Shown one piece after another: positions 7,902 through 17,367 of a stretch of 64,000 bases of DNA. The DNA comes from Spongiivirga citrea (GTDB lineage Bacteria > Bacteroidota > Bacteroidia > Flavobacteriales > Flavobacteriaceae). The notes beneath the pieces are model-generated. The model searched no databases. It saw nothing but the letters and a program-made list of their open reading frames with translations, and was not told the origin of the DNA. The stretch covers positions 248,001-312,000 of the forward strand of contig NZ_JAABOQ010000002.1 in NCBI RefSeq assembly GCF_010671565.1, read 5' to 3'. Position numbers and translations under genes: made by a program. Every line of letters starts with the position of its first letter. The stretch's first letter is position 1.

Positions 7902-10829
7902 ATGAGTGAAATAGAACATCGGTTAAAAGATCTTTCTACAAGGCTTGAAGGAACGTTACATTATGACGACTTACACAAAGCTATTTATGCTACTGATGCT
8001 TCTGTTTATCGAAAAATCCCAACTGCTATAGCATATCCTAAAACCACCGATGATATTAAGGAATTGATTGCATTTGCAACAAGAAATAAAACATCAATCA
8101 TTCCACGAACTGCCGGAACTTCATTAGCAGGTCAGTGCGTCGGAGATGGAATTATCGTTGATGTAAGTAGGCATTTTACCAATATTCTCAATTTTGATAA
8201 AAATGCTAAAACCATAACCGTGCAACCCGGTATAATTAGAGATGAACTCAATAGATTTTTAAAAGAACACGGATTGTTTTTCGGTCCAAATACTTCAACG
8301 TCTAATCGGTGTATGATCGGGGGCATGGTTGGAAATAATTCTTCTGGATCAACTTCTATAAAATACGGAGTGACCCGAGATAAAGTACTTTCTCTAAAAA
8401 CTATTATGGCAGATGGTACTGAGCTAACTTTCGGGGCTTTATCAGAGAAGGAATACCAAGAAAAAGAAGGGGTTAGCGGTATTGAAGGTGTAATTCATAG
8501 CAAGTTACGCGCATGGTTATCAGAAAAGAATACGCAAGAAGAAATTTTAAAGGAATTCCCAAAACAGACTATTCATAGGCGAAACACGGGCTACGCGGTT
8601 GATGCTTTACTACAAAATGCCATTTTTGCTGATTCAGAGGAACGCTTTAATATGTGCAAATTGCTTGCAGGTAGTGAAGGAACATTGGCTTTTACCACGG
8701 AAATCACTTTACAGCTAGATGATTTACCACTAGAAGAAACCTTCATGGTTGCAGCTCATTTTAATAGTATTGACGATTGTATGCAGTCGGTTGTGCATCT
8801 AATGAAACATGACCTCTATACCTGCGAAATGATGGATCGTGTGATTTTAGATTGTACAAAGAATAACACTTTACAGGCCAAGAATCGATTTTTTGTAAAT
8901 GGCGACCCGAAAGCTATTTTGTTGTTAGAGGTAAGAGGCAATACTAAATTACAATGTGAAGCAAAGGTTGAAAAACTGCTAGTGACACTTAAAAAGAGAA
9001 CAAAAAGCTATGCAAATCCTATATTATATGGAGAGCAAATAGATCAGGCTTTTGAATTGCGGCAAGCAGGTTTGGGCTTATTGGGAAATATGGTAGGCGA
9101 TAAAAAAGCGGTTGCCTGTATAGAAGATACTGCGGTTGCTATCGAAGATTTGGCAGACTATATATATGAATTCAGCCAGATTATGAAGAAGTATGATCAA
9201 GATGCTGTGTATTACGCACATGCTGGTGCTGGCGAGATTCATTTGCGACCCATTTTGAACCTAAAAAAATCAGAAGATGTAACCCTTTTTCGAAAGATAA
9301 CCACTGATGTTGCTCATTTAGTTAAAAAATATAAAGGTTCCATGAGCGGTGAACATGGGGATGGGATTGTTAGGGCCGAATTTATAGAAAAAATGATCGG
9401 GAGTGAGAACTACCAGCTTCTTAGAAAAATCAAATATTTATTTGATCCAAATAACATATTAAATCCAGGAAAAATAGTAGATCCGTTTAAAATGGATGAG
9501 GACTTACGTTATCAACCTGATCGACCGACCGTTGAAATTGATACTATTCTTGATTTCTCTGATTCGGAGGGAATTGTAAGACTTGCTGAAAAATGCAACG
9601 GCTCTGGCGATTGTCGAAAAACAGCAAAAGCTGGTGGTACGATGTGTCCAAGCTATCGCGCAACATTGAATGAAAAGGATACTACTAGGGCTAGAGCCAA
9701 TGCACTACGCGAGTTTTTAACCAATACCGAAAATAAGAACAAGTTCGATCAAAAAGAGTTGAAAGAAGTATTTGATTTATGCTTGAGTTGTAAAGCATGC
9801 GCAAGTGAGTGTCCGAGTAATGTTGATGTAGCCTCTTTAAAAGCCGAATTTCAATACCAGTATCAGAAGGTAAACGGAAAAAGCTTGCGCAGTAAGTTGT
9901 TTGCTTACAATGATAAAATGAATAGGCTAGGATCAACTAGTCCATGGCTTTATAATACTAGTTTGAAAAGTAAGTTTTTCAGTGGAATTGTAAAAAAATC
10001 ATTGAGAATAGCCGAAAAAAGGAGCTTGCCATTAATATCAAGCATTAGTTTAGAAAAATACATTCAAAATTCTAAAAACGAGGTAATTACAAATAAAAAA
10101 ATATATTTATTTATCGATGAATTTTCTAACTTTTTGGATACACCCTTGGGCATAGATGCATATCACTTATTAACTGATTTGGGTTATGAGGTATGCACTA
10201 CAAAGCATCGTGAAAGTGGTCGCGCAATGATCTCAAAAGGCTATTTAAAAGAAGCCAAAACCATTGCAAATAAGAATGTGTCCATTTTTAAAGACCTAAT
10301 TGCTGAAAATGTCCCTTTAGTAGGAATTGAGCCATCTGCTATTTTAACCTTCAAAGACGAATACTTAAGACTAGCCGATGATAAGGAAGCTGCAAAGTCC
10401 ATAGCAGAAAATACGCTGTTAATTGATGAGTTCTTAGATAAAGAAATTCAAAAAGGCGCTATCACATCAGATCAATTTACTGAGGACAGTTTAAAAATTA
10501 AGTTTCATGGACATTGTCATCAAAAGGCATTAGCCAATCAATTATGCAGTTTTAATGTGTTGAATTTACCTAAAAACTATACTGTGACAATTATTCCTTC
10601 GGGATGCTGTGGTATGGCGGGATCTTTTGGTTATGAAAAAGAGCATTATGATATAAGCATAAAAGTAGGAGAGCAGACACTATTCCCTGCAGTAAGAAAG
10701 ACTAATGGGGATACCATAATTGCCGCTACCGGTACTAGTTGTCGTCATCAAATTAAAGATGGAACCGATAGAGAGGCACTTCATCCTGTAACTATTTTAA
10801 GAAGGGCACTAAAGACTGCTACTAATTAA
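7902..10829 (+). CDS. FAD- and Fe-S-containing D-2-hydroxyacid dehydrogenase (YdiJ/GlcD-type fusion)
   Basis: The 975-residue protein joins three units. An FAD-binding type 4 domain (about 35-210) has PRTAGTSLAGQC and the GGMVGNNSSG motif. An FAD-linked oxidase C-terminal domain spans about 210-535. A ferredoxin-like and CCG region follows, with CLSCKACASECP near residue 630 and the two CCG-type cysteine blocks GHCHQKAL and SGCCGMAG near 870-910. The layout and size match the YdiJ family, whose E. coli member oxidises D-2-hydroxyglutarate; D-lactate or glycolate are alternatives. Electrons probably pass to the quinone pool. The stop overlaps the convergent lipoprotein gene by 4 bases. The direct repeats at 7812-7856 may be involved in its control. 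Confidence 0.9.
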   Translation: MSEIEHRLKDLSTRLEGTLHYDDLHKAIYATDASVYRKIPTAIAYPKTTDDIKELIAFATRNKTSIIPRTAGTSLAGQCVGDGIIVDVSRHFTNILNFDKNAKTITVQPGIIRDELNRFLKEHGLFFGPNTSTSNRCMIGGMVGNNSSGSTSIKYGVTRDKVLSLKTIMADGTELTFGALSEKEYQEKEGVSGIEGVIHSKLRAWLSEKNTQEEILKEFPKQTIHRRNTGYAVDALLQNAIFADSEERFNMCKLLAGSEGTLAFTTEITLQLDDLPLEETFMVAAHFNSIDDCMQSVVHLMKHDLYTCEMMDRVILDCTKNNTLQAKNRFFVNGDPKAILLLEVRGNTKLQCEAKVEKLLVTLKKRTKSYANPILYGEQIDQAFELRQAGLGLLGNMVGDKKAVACIEDTAVAIEDLADYIYEFSQIMKKYDQDAVYYAHAGAGEIHLRPILNLKKSEDVTLFRKITTDVAHLVKKYKGSMSGEHGDGIVRAEFIEKMIGSENYQLLRKIKYLFDPNNILNPGKIVDPFKMDEDLRYQPDRPTVEIDTILDFSDSEGIVRLAEKCNGSGDCRKTAKAGGTMCPSYRATLNEKDTTRARANALREFLTNTENKNKFDQKELKEVFDLCLSCKACASECPSNVDVASLKAEFQYQYQKVNGKSLRSKLFAYNDKMNRLGSTSPWLYNTSLKSKFFSGIVKKSLRIAEKRSLPLISSISLEKYIQNSKNEVITNKKIYLFIDEFSNFLDTPLGIDAYHLLTDLGYEVCTTKHRESGRAMISKGYLKEAKTIANKNVSIFKDLIAENVPLVGIEPSAILTFKDEYLRLADDKEAAKSIAENTLLIDEFLDKEIQKGAITSDQFTEDSLKIKFHGHCHQKALANQLCSFNVLNLPKNYTVTIIPSGCCGMAGSFGYEKEHYDISIKVGEQTLFPAVRKTNGDTIIAATGTSCRHQIKDGTDREALHPVTILRRALKTATN

Positions 10830-11947
10830 TTCCCCATAAGTACCGAACTCGTAAGTTCTTGAAATGAAACTACGTCTACCATTGTGTTATAGGGTAAATC
10901 AACACCAAATGATGAGAAATCCTCGAGTTGGTAATTCAAAGTGCTAGTAGATGAAATTAGACCAATTTGATCGGCGTACGTATTTTCAATTACCAGGACA
11001 TCTTTAGGTCTTAGTAAATCAACTGTTACGGGAACGCCGCCGATATTGCCGCTTGCAATAATTCTTAGATCAATGATTAATGAAGATGTAATCACATCAT
11101 CATAACTAACTCCTGCCACCATTGCATTTGCAATAAGTTCGCCTTGAATAGATCTAACTGTGTATTGAAATTCAAGAGTAATACCACCATCCAAAGATTG
11201 TTCATAGGTATCGCTAAATGAAGTTAGTTCACTACCAGCTGATATATTTTTGTCGTATAAAATGACATCGGTTAGGTCAACTACAAAATCTTCCAATCCT
11301 TCTGCTGGAAAAGAAATACTGCCTGTAATATTCAATTTTTCTTCCGCTGAGCGTATGCTACTATTATCAAAGATGTTAGTCATAATAGCTGCCGCTGGTT
11401 GCTCTGCTGTTACTGTAAAATAGGGAAGTCCGTTCACCATTGTAGTTCCGGATATATAAAATGAGTCATCACGACTGAAGTTTTCATTGTTTACTCTATC
11501 TTCTATAGCTACAGCGTAATTCCAGCGATTATCAGTTACCAATGGAAAATAATCTGAAGTCATTGGTTCATCTCCACCTGTTCCATCTCCATTTCCATCA
11601 CCGCCCATGCCATCACCTGATCCATCTCCGTTTCCGTCGCCACCCATGCCATCTCCATTCCCGTCACCATCACCAGAGCCGTCTCCATTTCCATCACCAT
11701 CACCAGATCCGTCGCCATTCCCATCACCGTTTCCATCGGCATCTCCGGATCCATCACCATCACCGTTACCGTCGGCATCTCCTGAGCCGTCTCCTTCTTC
11801 CTCAGAATCATCATCTGAATCCGTTTCACCATCCGTTGGGTTATCGAGTGCTTCTTCGAGAATAGGATCGAGTCGCTCATTTTCACAAGCAGCTAAACCA
11901 ACAATAAGAAATAGGAATAAAAAAATTGAAGAAATACGGAGTTTCAT
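10826..11947 (-). CDS. lipoprotein with Gly/Asp/Asn repeat linker
   Basis: The 373-residue protein has a signal peptide with lipobox LAAC (C21), an acidic segment, and then a low-complexity stretch (about residues 50-128) built from [15 protein letters not shown]-like units with [10 protein letters not shown] variants near its end. The rest (about 130-373) is a beta-rich domain starting with [14 protein letters not shown], a pattern seen in Bacteroidota surface lipoproteins of unknown role. The Asp/Asn/Gly spacing recalls calcium-binding repeats, but they are not canonical EF-hands or RTX nonapeptides; calcium binding is only a guess. It probably acts as a spacer that lifts the C-terminal domain from the outer membrane. 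A perfect -7 box lies at 11967-11974. Confidence 0.8.
   Translation of the reverse strand: MKLRISSIFLFLFLIVGLAACENERLDPILEEALDNPTDGETDSDDDSEEEGDGSGDADGNGDGDGSGDADGNGDGNGDGSGDGDGNGDGSGDGDGNGDGMGGDGNGDGSGDGMGGDGNGDGTGGDEPMTSDYFPLVTDNRWNYAVAIEDRVNNENFSRDDSFYISGTTMVNGLPYFTVTAEQPAAAIMTNIFDNSSIRSAEEKLNITGSISFPAEGLEDFVVDLTDVILYDKNISAGSELTSFSDTYEQSLDGGITLEFQYTVRSIQGELIANAMVAGVSYDDVITSSLIIDLRIIASGNIGGVPVTVDLLRPKDVLVIENTYADQIGLISSTSTLNYQLEDFSSFGVDLPYNTMVDVVSFQELTSSVLMGN
11570..11800. repeat. in-gene minisatellite coding Gly-Asp-Gly-Asn units
   Basis: A run of six-base-based units (on the plus strand CCATCN/CCGTCN alternating) encodes the Gly/Asp spacer of the lipoprotein gene. Because the unit length is a multiple of three, other frames of both strands stay open through it, giving false reading frames rich in Pro-Ser or His. 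Confidence 0.85.
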
Positions 11948-11966
11948 TAGAATAATTTTGGTTCAC

Positions 11967-11974
11967 CAAATATA
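11967..11974 (-). promoter_or_regulatory. -7 promoter box for the Gly/Asp lipoprotein gene
   Basis: The minus strand reads TATATTTG (TAnnTTTG), 19 bases upstream of the ATG at 11947. It adjoins a small palindrome TTTGGT-TC-ACCAAA at 11957-11970, which could be an operator. Confidence 0.55.
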
Positions 11975-11998
11975 CGGTGAGAAACTACCATATAGATG

Positions 11999-12838
11999 TT
12001 AACTAATTTTTCCTGTAATCGTTATTGCGGCGAGCAACTCTTTGTAGTCCATGTTTTTCAAGTTTTCATTGGCATAGAAGGGCTGCATATTGTCTTCTGT
12101 GTAGCTGTATAAATTCCACCGTTTATCCTTGTATTCTAGTGCGGTTAAGTTCTCTACCCAATCACCAGAATTTAGATACATACAGTAGCCATGTTCATTC
12201 ACTTTATTAACTAACCTTGGTTGATGAATATGTCCGCATATTACCGTTTTATAACCTTGCTCTATGGCAAGATCAACAGCAGTTTGCTCAAAATCACTTA
12301 CGAATTTAACTGCTTTTTTTACACTATTTTTTATACGCTTTGACAAGGAGTATTTTTCCCTCCCTAAACGAAGTAAGAGCCAATTTATAATTCGATTTAA
12401 AACAATCAAAAAGTCATAACCCCAACCGCCTAATTTCGCAATCCATTTTGAATGCTGAATAGAAGCATCAAATACATCACCATGAAATACCCAGGTTTTC
12501 TTTCCGTCAAGGTCAAAAACCAATTTATTTACAATTGAAATATTGCCAATAGTCAAATTGGTAAACTTCCGCAGCATTTCGTCATGATTTCCTGTTATAT
12601 AAACAACCTCGGTACCCTTAATAGAAAGATCGATGATTTTTTTAAGTACGAGTAGATGTGATTTAGGGAAATACCGTTTTCTAAACTGCCAAATATCAAT
12701 AATATCGCCGTTTAGAATGAGCTTTTTAGGTTTGATACTACTTAAGTAGGCAAGTACTTCTTCTGCATGGCAACCATAGGTGCCAAGATGAATATCTGAT
12801 AATACAACAACGTCTAACTTTCGCTTCTTTAATTGCAT
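11999..12838 (-). CDS. calcineurin-like metallophosphoesterase, UDP-2,3-diacylglucosamine diphosphatase type
   Basis: The 279-residue protein has all dinuclear-metal phosphoesterase motifs: D15-x-H17 in LSDIHLG, G44-D45 in [10 protein letters not shown]83-N84-H85-D86 in TGNHDE, H119 in FHGD, and GHIHQ near residue 213. The FHGD and DxH spacing match LpxH-like enzymes (UDP-2,3-diacylglucosamine diphosphatase), which hydrolyse UDP-diacylglucosamine during lipid A synthesis. Many Bacteroidota carry several paralogues, so this one could act on another phosphoester. It has no signal peptide and lies alone between the Gly/Asp lipoprotein and aroC. Confidence 0.88.
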   Translation of the reverse strand: MQLKKRKLDVVVLSDIHLGTYGCHAEEVLAYLSSIKPKKLILNGDIIDIWQFRKRYFPKSHLLVLKKIIDLSIKGTEVVYITGNHDEMLRKFTNLTIGNISIVNKLVFDLDGKKTWVFHGDVFDASIQHSKWIAKLGGWGYDFLIVLNRIINWLLLRLGREKYSLSKRIKNSVKKAVKFVSDFEQTAVDLAIEQGYKTVICGHIHQPRLVNKVNEHGYCMYLNSGDWVENLTALEYKDKRWNLYSYTEDNMQPFYANENLKNMDYKELLAAITITGKIS

Positions 12839-13011
12839 TAGTTTTTTTGCAAATAAAATGATCTTAGCGCAGCGAATGATTACCTCATTTTTAATTGATC
12901 ATTAAGTATTAGACCTAATGTTAGCTTAAGGTTATCAACTTATATAAATGTTTCTGTGCTTTTTTAGAATTAAAATGAATCCAAATTATTTTTATTAATT
13001 GATTTAAGATT

Positions 13012-13019
13012 TACATTTG
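13012..13019 (+). promoter_or_regulatory. -7 promoter box for aroC
   Basis: TACATTTG matches TAnnTTTG and ends 17 bases before the aroC start. Confidence 0.6.
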
Positions 13020-13036
13020 CTACAAAACCTATTTGA

Positions 13037-14104
13037 ATGGCAGGAAATTCGTTCGGGAACCTTTTTAAACTTGTATCGTTTGGAGAATCGCATGGAAAAG
13101 CAATTGGTGGTGTTATTGATGGCTGTCCGTCGGGAATAGAACTAGACCTCGAACATATTCAACAAGAACTAGATAGAAGAAAACCAGGTCAATCAAAGAT
13201 TGTTACACAACGAAAAGAACCGGATACAGTTGAATTTTATTCCGGAATCTTTGAAGGGCAAACAACAGGAACACCTATAGGTTTTGCTATTCACAACACC
13301 AATCAAAAATCCCACGACTATAGTCATATTAAAGACCAATATCGACCTTCGCATGCCGATTATACTTATGATCAAAAATATGGCGTACGCGATTATCGTG
13401 GTGGTGGAAGAAGCTCTGCACGCGAAACTGCGAGTAGAGTAGTAGCGGGCGCAATTGCAAAACAATTTTTAAAAGATGTAAGTATTCAAGCGTATGTTTC
13501 AGCTGTTGGTGAACTCGCTTTAAATAAACCTTATCAAGAATTAGACTTAGGTCAAACGGAATCGAATATTGTACGTTGTCCAGATCCAGAAATGGCCAGA
13601 ACCATGGAGGATTATATCAAACAAATTCGAAAAGAAGGGGATACAGTCGGTGGGGTTATAAGTTGCGTTATAAAAAATGTACCTATTGGATTGGGCGAAC
13701 CTGCTTTCGACAAACTACATGCTGAATTAGGTAAAGCAATGTTATCGATTAATGCTGTAAAAGGTTTTGAGTACGGCAGCGGATTCGAAGGAAGCAAATT
13801 AAAGGGAAGTCAACATAATGACTTGTTTAATGAAGATGGGACTACCCAATCTAATATGTCAGGAGGCATTCAAGGGGGGATTAGTAACGGAATGGATATC
13901 TACTTTAATGTAGCATTTAAACCTGTTGCGACTATCATGCAAAAACAAGAAACCATTAATAACAAAGGAGAAAAGGTGGAGATGCAGGGTAAAGGAAGGC
14001 ACGATCCTTGTGTCGTTCCTAGAGCGGTTGTTATTGTTGAGGCCATGGCTGCGATGGTGTTGGCGGATTATATGTTGATGGCAAGAACTAACAAAAAAGA
14101 ATAA
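13037..14104 (+). CDS. aroC: chorismate synthase AroC
   Basis: AroC makes chorismate from 5-enolpyruvylshikimate-3-phosphate with reduced FMN, the last step of the shikimate pathway. The 355-residue protein has the signatures SFGESHG at the N-terminus, the [14 protein letters not shown] block near residue 120, and [20 protein letters not shown] near residue 320. The length is normal for the monofunctional bacterial enzyme. A perfect -7 box lies just upstream. It is followed on the same strand by the dicarboxylate symporter gene, separated by a palindrome. Confidence 0.98.
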   Translation: MAGNSFGNLFKLVSFGESHGKAIGGVIDGCPSGIELDLEHIQQELDRRKPGQSKIVTQRKEPDTVEFYSGIFEGQTTGTPIGFAIHNTNQKSHDYSHIKDQYRPSHADYTYDQKYGVRDYRGGGRSSARETASRVVAGAIAKQFLKDVSIQAYVSAVGELALNKPYQELDLGQTESNIVRCPDPEMARTMEDYIKQIRKEGDTVGGVISCVIKNVPIGLGEPAFDKLHAELGKAMLSINAVKGFEYGSGFEGSKLKGSQHNDLFNEDGTTQSNMSGGIQGGISNGMDIYFNVAFKPVATIMQKQETINNKGEKVEMQGKGRHDPCVVPRAVVIVEAMAAMVLADYMLMARTNKKE

Positions 14105-14108
14105 TTAT

Positions 14109-14128
14109 GAATTCTGAATTCAGAATTC
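14109..14128. repeat. 20-base perfect palindrome with three GAATTC units
   Basis: GAATTC-TGAATTCA-GAATTC reads the same on both strands and fills the short gap between aroC and the symporter gene. It may form a cruciform or small hairpin. Confidence 0.85.
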
Positions 14129-14141
14129 TGAATTGAAACAT

Positions 14142-15464
14142 ATGAGAAAACTAGCACTACATTGGCAAATTTTAATCGGGATGTTATTAGGAATCGGATT
14201 TGGTTTCTTGATGACTTCTTTCGATTGGGGAAAAGAGTTCGTTGCAGATTGGATCGGCCCTTTCGGTAAAATATTTGTCAACCTTTTAAAGTTAATCGCG
14301 ATTCCGTTGATTATAGCTTCCTTAATAAAAGGAATATCAGACTTAAAGGACATTTCTAAGTTTAGGAATATTGGCTTAAAAACAATAGCTATTTACATCT
14401 GTACTACAGTAATAGCAATAACCATCGGACTTTTGTTAGTTAATATTATTGAGCCAGGAAATGGAATTTCTGAGGAAACGGTAGCTAAACTTAAGGAAAC
14501 CTATGCTAATGATGAGTCTATAAAATCCAAAATCATGGAAGCTTCAAAGGATAGAGGTCCTTTGGAATTTTTAGTTGATATGGTTCCTGACAATGCAATC
14601 AAAGCAATGGGAGATAACAGATCAATGCTGCAAGTTATCTTCTTTACTATGATTCTTGGCATTTCACTTTTATTAATTGGTGAAAAACGAGCCAGACCAT
14701 TAAAAGATTTCTTCGATAGTTTGAATGATGTGGTGCTAAAAATGGTCGACTTAATTATGTTGACAGCACCCTTCGCAGTATTCGCCTTATTAGCTCAAGT
14801 AGTCGTAACTGCTGATGATCCTGAGATTTTGACCAAACTCCTTTCATACTCTATGGTGGTAGTATCAGGGTTGTTATTGATGATAGTTTTTTATGCTATT
14901 GTTGTTGCCGTTTATACCAAGAAAAATCCGATTTGGTTCTTGAAACAGTTAAGTCCGGCCCAGTTATTAGCATTCTCTACAAGTTCAAGCGCAGCGACAT
15001 TGCCTGTAACAATGGAGCGTGTTGAAGAGCATATTGGTGTAGATAAAGAAGTATCCAGTTTCGTTTTACCGGTAGGAGCAACCATCAATATGGATGGAAC
15101 GAGTTTGTACCAGGCCGTAGCAGCAGTATTTATTATGCAAGTGTTGTGGCCAGAAGGATTGACTTTTAGTAATCAAATCTATATTGTATTGACAGCTTTA
15201 TTAGCTTCTATTGGTTCGGCTGCGGTTCCCGGTGCTGGGATGGTAATGCTTGTTATTGTGTTAGAAGCAATCGAATTCCCTAAAGACTTATACCCAGTTG
15301 CACTTGCCTTAATATTTGCGGTTGACAGACCTTTAGATATGTGCCGCACAGTCATCAACGTTACAGGAGATGCTACGGTATCAACCGTTGTGGCCAAGTC
15401 TGTTGGTAAACTCGGTGAGCCAAAACCGAAAGAATGGGATGATCATTATGAAGAAGTAAAGTAA
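14142..15464 (+). CDS. dicarboxylate/amino acid:cation symporter (DAACS family)
   Basis: The 440-residue polytopic protein belongs to the glutamate/C4-dicarboxylate symporters (GltP/DctA type), which use Na+ or H+ gradients to import acidic amino acids or dicarboxylates. It contains the serine-rich re-entrant loop FSTSSSAATLPVT (near residue 285), the NMDGTSLY motif of transmembrane helix 7, and DRPLDMCRTVINVTGDA near the C-terminus, which binds the substrate. I use the ATG at 14142 (MRKLALHWQ) because an upstream in-frame TTG at 14133 only adds three residues. The gene follows aroC by 37 bases across a palindrome. Confidence 0.93.
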   Translation: MRKLALHWQILIGMLLGIGFGFLMTSFDWGKEFVADWIGPFGKIFVNLLKLIAIPLIIASLIKGISDLKDISKFRNIGLKTIAIYICTTVIAITIGLLLVNIIEPGNGISEETVAKLKETYANDESIKSKIMEASKDRGPLEFLVDMVPDNAIKAMGDNRSMLQVIFFTMILGISLLLIGEKRARPLKDFFDSLNDVVLKMVDLIMLTAPFAVFALLAQVVVTADDPEILTKLLSYSMVVVSGLLLMIVFYAIVVAVYTKKNPIWFLKQLSPAQLLAFSTSSSAATLPVTMERVEEHIGVDKEVSSFVLPVGATINMDGTSLYQAVAAVFIMQVLWPEGLTFSNQIYIVLTALLASIGSAAVPGAGMVMLVIVLEAIEFPKDLYPVALALIFAVDRPLDMCRTVINVTGDATVSTVVAKSVGKLGEPKPKEWDDHYEEVK

Positions 15465-15507
15465 TTTGCTTTTTTCGTATTTTTAAATTCAATCTTAACT
15501 ACCGAAA

Positions 15508-16539
15508 ATGAATGTTTGTTTTTTAATGTATCCTTGGGAGAGCATTGAGCCCAATGGAGATTCTACCTTAGTACTTATTCATGAATGTTTAAAAAGAGGC
15601 CATAAAGTAGCTGTGGCTACTCCTGCTAATCTGACTATTAGAAATAGCGTTGCCTATGCATTTTGCAAATTGGTTGGAAAAGGAGATAAATTTTCAAACA
15701 CACCAAGGTTATTTTATAAAACGGCAAAACTTCGTGAAAAAATGCTTCCGATAGCTGGATTCGATGTGATTTTTATGAGGGCGAATCCACCTTTGGATCC
15801 TATTGTTCTTAATTTTTTAGATTCAGTTAAAGAAGACGCTTTTATTGTAAATGATATTGAGGGACTGCGAGAGGCAAATAATAAAATTTATACGGCTGCT
15901 TTTGATGATCCTAATAATGAGATTATTCCTGTAACACACGTATCTAAAAACAAGCAGTATTTAAAAGAAACTATTAAGGAGAGTGAACATGAAAAGATGA
16001 TCATGAAGCCATTAAATGGTTATGGAGGAAGTGGAGTTATTCTATTAGAAAAAAGTGCATTGAGCAATATTAATTCCTTGCTTGATTTTTATATTGATAA
16101 TAAAGATGGTACTTCAAACTACGTGATTCTTCAAGATTATATTCCTGGCGCCGACCAAGGAGATGTCCGTATTTTATTGCTAGGCGGAGAGCCAATAGGA
16201 GCCATAAGACGTGTTCCAGGGGATGATGATCACCGATCTAATTTAAGTGCAGGGGGTTCATTTAAAAAACATTCACTTACCAAACAAGAAAAGGCACTCT
16301 GTAAAAAAATAGCACCTAAACTCCGAAAAGATGGACTACATTTTGTTGGAATAGATGTGATAAATGGGATGTTAGTTGAAGTAAATGTGATGAGCCCCGG
16401 AGGAATCACTTATATTAATAAAGTCCAGAAAACGCGTTTGCAAGAAAAAGTGATGGACTATATTGAAGAAGAGGTGTCGATTAGACAAAAGGCATTTGAC
16501 CGCCGAGCACGTTTAAGAAGTAGTATGACTGATGCTTAA
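15508..16539 (+). CDS. ATP-grasp ligase, glutathione synthetase-like
   Basis: The 343-residue protein resembles GshB-type ATP-grasp enzymes, which join a carboxylate to an amine using ATP. It shows a nucleotide-binding KPLNGYGGSGV loop near residue 168, the QDYIPGADQGDVR stretch near 210, and a metal-binding end VEVNVMSPGG near 291. In this position it is the first gene of a three-gene unit with an N-formylglutamate amidohydrolase-like gene (overlap 8 bases) and a DUF1704 metallopeptidase, so it may not make glutathione but some other small peptide. No gamma-glutamylcysteine ligase gene is nearby. The substrate is unknown. Confidence 0.88.
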   Translation: MNVCFLMYPWESIEPNGDSTLVLIHECLKRGHKVAVATPANLTIRNSVAYAFCKLVGKGDKFSNTPRLFYKTAKLREKMLPIAGFDVIFMRANPPLDPIVLNFLDSVKEDAFIVNDIEGLREANNKIYTAAFDDPNNEIIPVTHVSKNKQYLKETIKESEHEKMIMKPLNGYGGSGVILLEKSALSNINSLLDFYIDNKDGTSNYVILQDYIPGADQGDVRILLLGGEPIGAIRRVPGDDDHRSNLSAGGSFKKHSLTKQEKALCKKIAPKLRKDGLHFVGIDVINGMLVEVNVMSPGGITYINKVQKTRLQEKVMDYIEEEVSIRQKAFDRRARLRSSMTDA

Positions 16540-17359
16540 ATTATCGGTTGAAGATATTATCGAAAAAATCAAGCAGCAGCAAACCTTCGAAGCTGTTTCT
16601 GATGATTATTCCTTCACGCTAAAAATAGAAGATTATTCTCCTTATATCTGTGGAGCGGTTCATGACGGACATCAATTTCGAAGCTCATTATGGAATAATT
16701 GTTTGCATACGGAATACGAACGTTGGTATGAAGAGGATCCTTGTACCAAGCAAATGGTCCAATCACATCCTATTGTTATTGCAGGGTTAGACTCTAGGTT
16801 TGAGTACGATCTTAACCGCGCGCCCGATAGCGCTATTTATACGGATGCTTGGGGAAAACAACTATGGAAAAGCCCGCTTGCTGAAGATGAGAAAAACCGA
16901 AGTCTTCAAAAGCATTATAATTTTTATAAAGTAGTTCAAGCACTTGTAGAAACTATAGAAACTAAGTTTGGAGTGGCTTTAGTCTATGATATGCATTCCT
17001 ACAATTGGAAACGATGGGATAGGGAAGTACCTACTTGGAATTTGGGTACTGTCAACATTGATAATGGTCGGTTTGGAAAAACTACACAATCCTGGAGCGG
17101 AACATTAGGAAAGATGAATCTGCCAAATGGAATAAAAAGCTCATCAGATATTAATAACACCTTTCAGGGTAATGGTTATTTCTTGAAATATATTTCGCAG
17201 AATTTTGATAATACATTGGTGCTTGCCACTGAAATAGCTAAGGTATATTGCGATGAGGAGGCTTATGTTATTTATCCTGACGTAGTTCATTCAGTAGAAG
17301 CGCATTTAAAAGAAATGATTCCTACATTTGCACATTCCTTTTACAAAGAATTTCAATAG
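16532..17359 (+). CDS. N-formylglutamate amidohydrolase family protein
   Basis: The 275-residue protein matches the N-formylglutamate amidohydrolase (HutG-like) family of zinc hydrolases: an HDG motif at about residue 44, SRFEYDLNR near residue 90, and YDMHSYN near residue 152. The classical enzyme splits N-formylglutamate in histidine breakdown, but no other hut gene is here. The gene overlaps the ATP-grasp gene by 8 bases and ends 8 bases before the DUF1704 gene, so the three are translationally linked. It may hydrolyse an amide made by the ligase. Confidence 0.85.
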   Translation: MLKLSVEDIIEKIKQQQTFEAVSDDYSFTLKIEDYSPYICGAVHDGHQFRSSLWNNCLHTEYERWYEEDPCTKQMVQSHPIVIAGLDSRFEYDLNRAPDSAIYTDAWGKQLWKSPLAEDEKNRSLQKHYNFYKVVQALVETIETKFGVALVYDMHSYNWKRWDREVPTWNLGTVNIDNGRFGKTTQSWSGTLGKMNLPNGIKSSSDINNTFQGNGYFLKYISQNFDNTLVLATEIAKVYCDEEAYVIYPDVVHSVEAHLKEMIPTFAHSFYKEFQ

Positions 17360-17367
17360 TACGAATT

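Noticed and set aside
11542-12002. Open frames on the plus strand over the Gly/Asp repeat (Pro/Ser- or His-rich)
   Set aside because: They exist only because the repeat period is a multiple of three. Composition is extreme and they overlap a well-supported lipoprotein gene with signal peptide and promoter.
14133-14141. TTG start for the symporter gene
   Set aside because: It only adds three residues before the ATG at 14142, which gives the family-typical start MRKLALHW.
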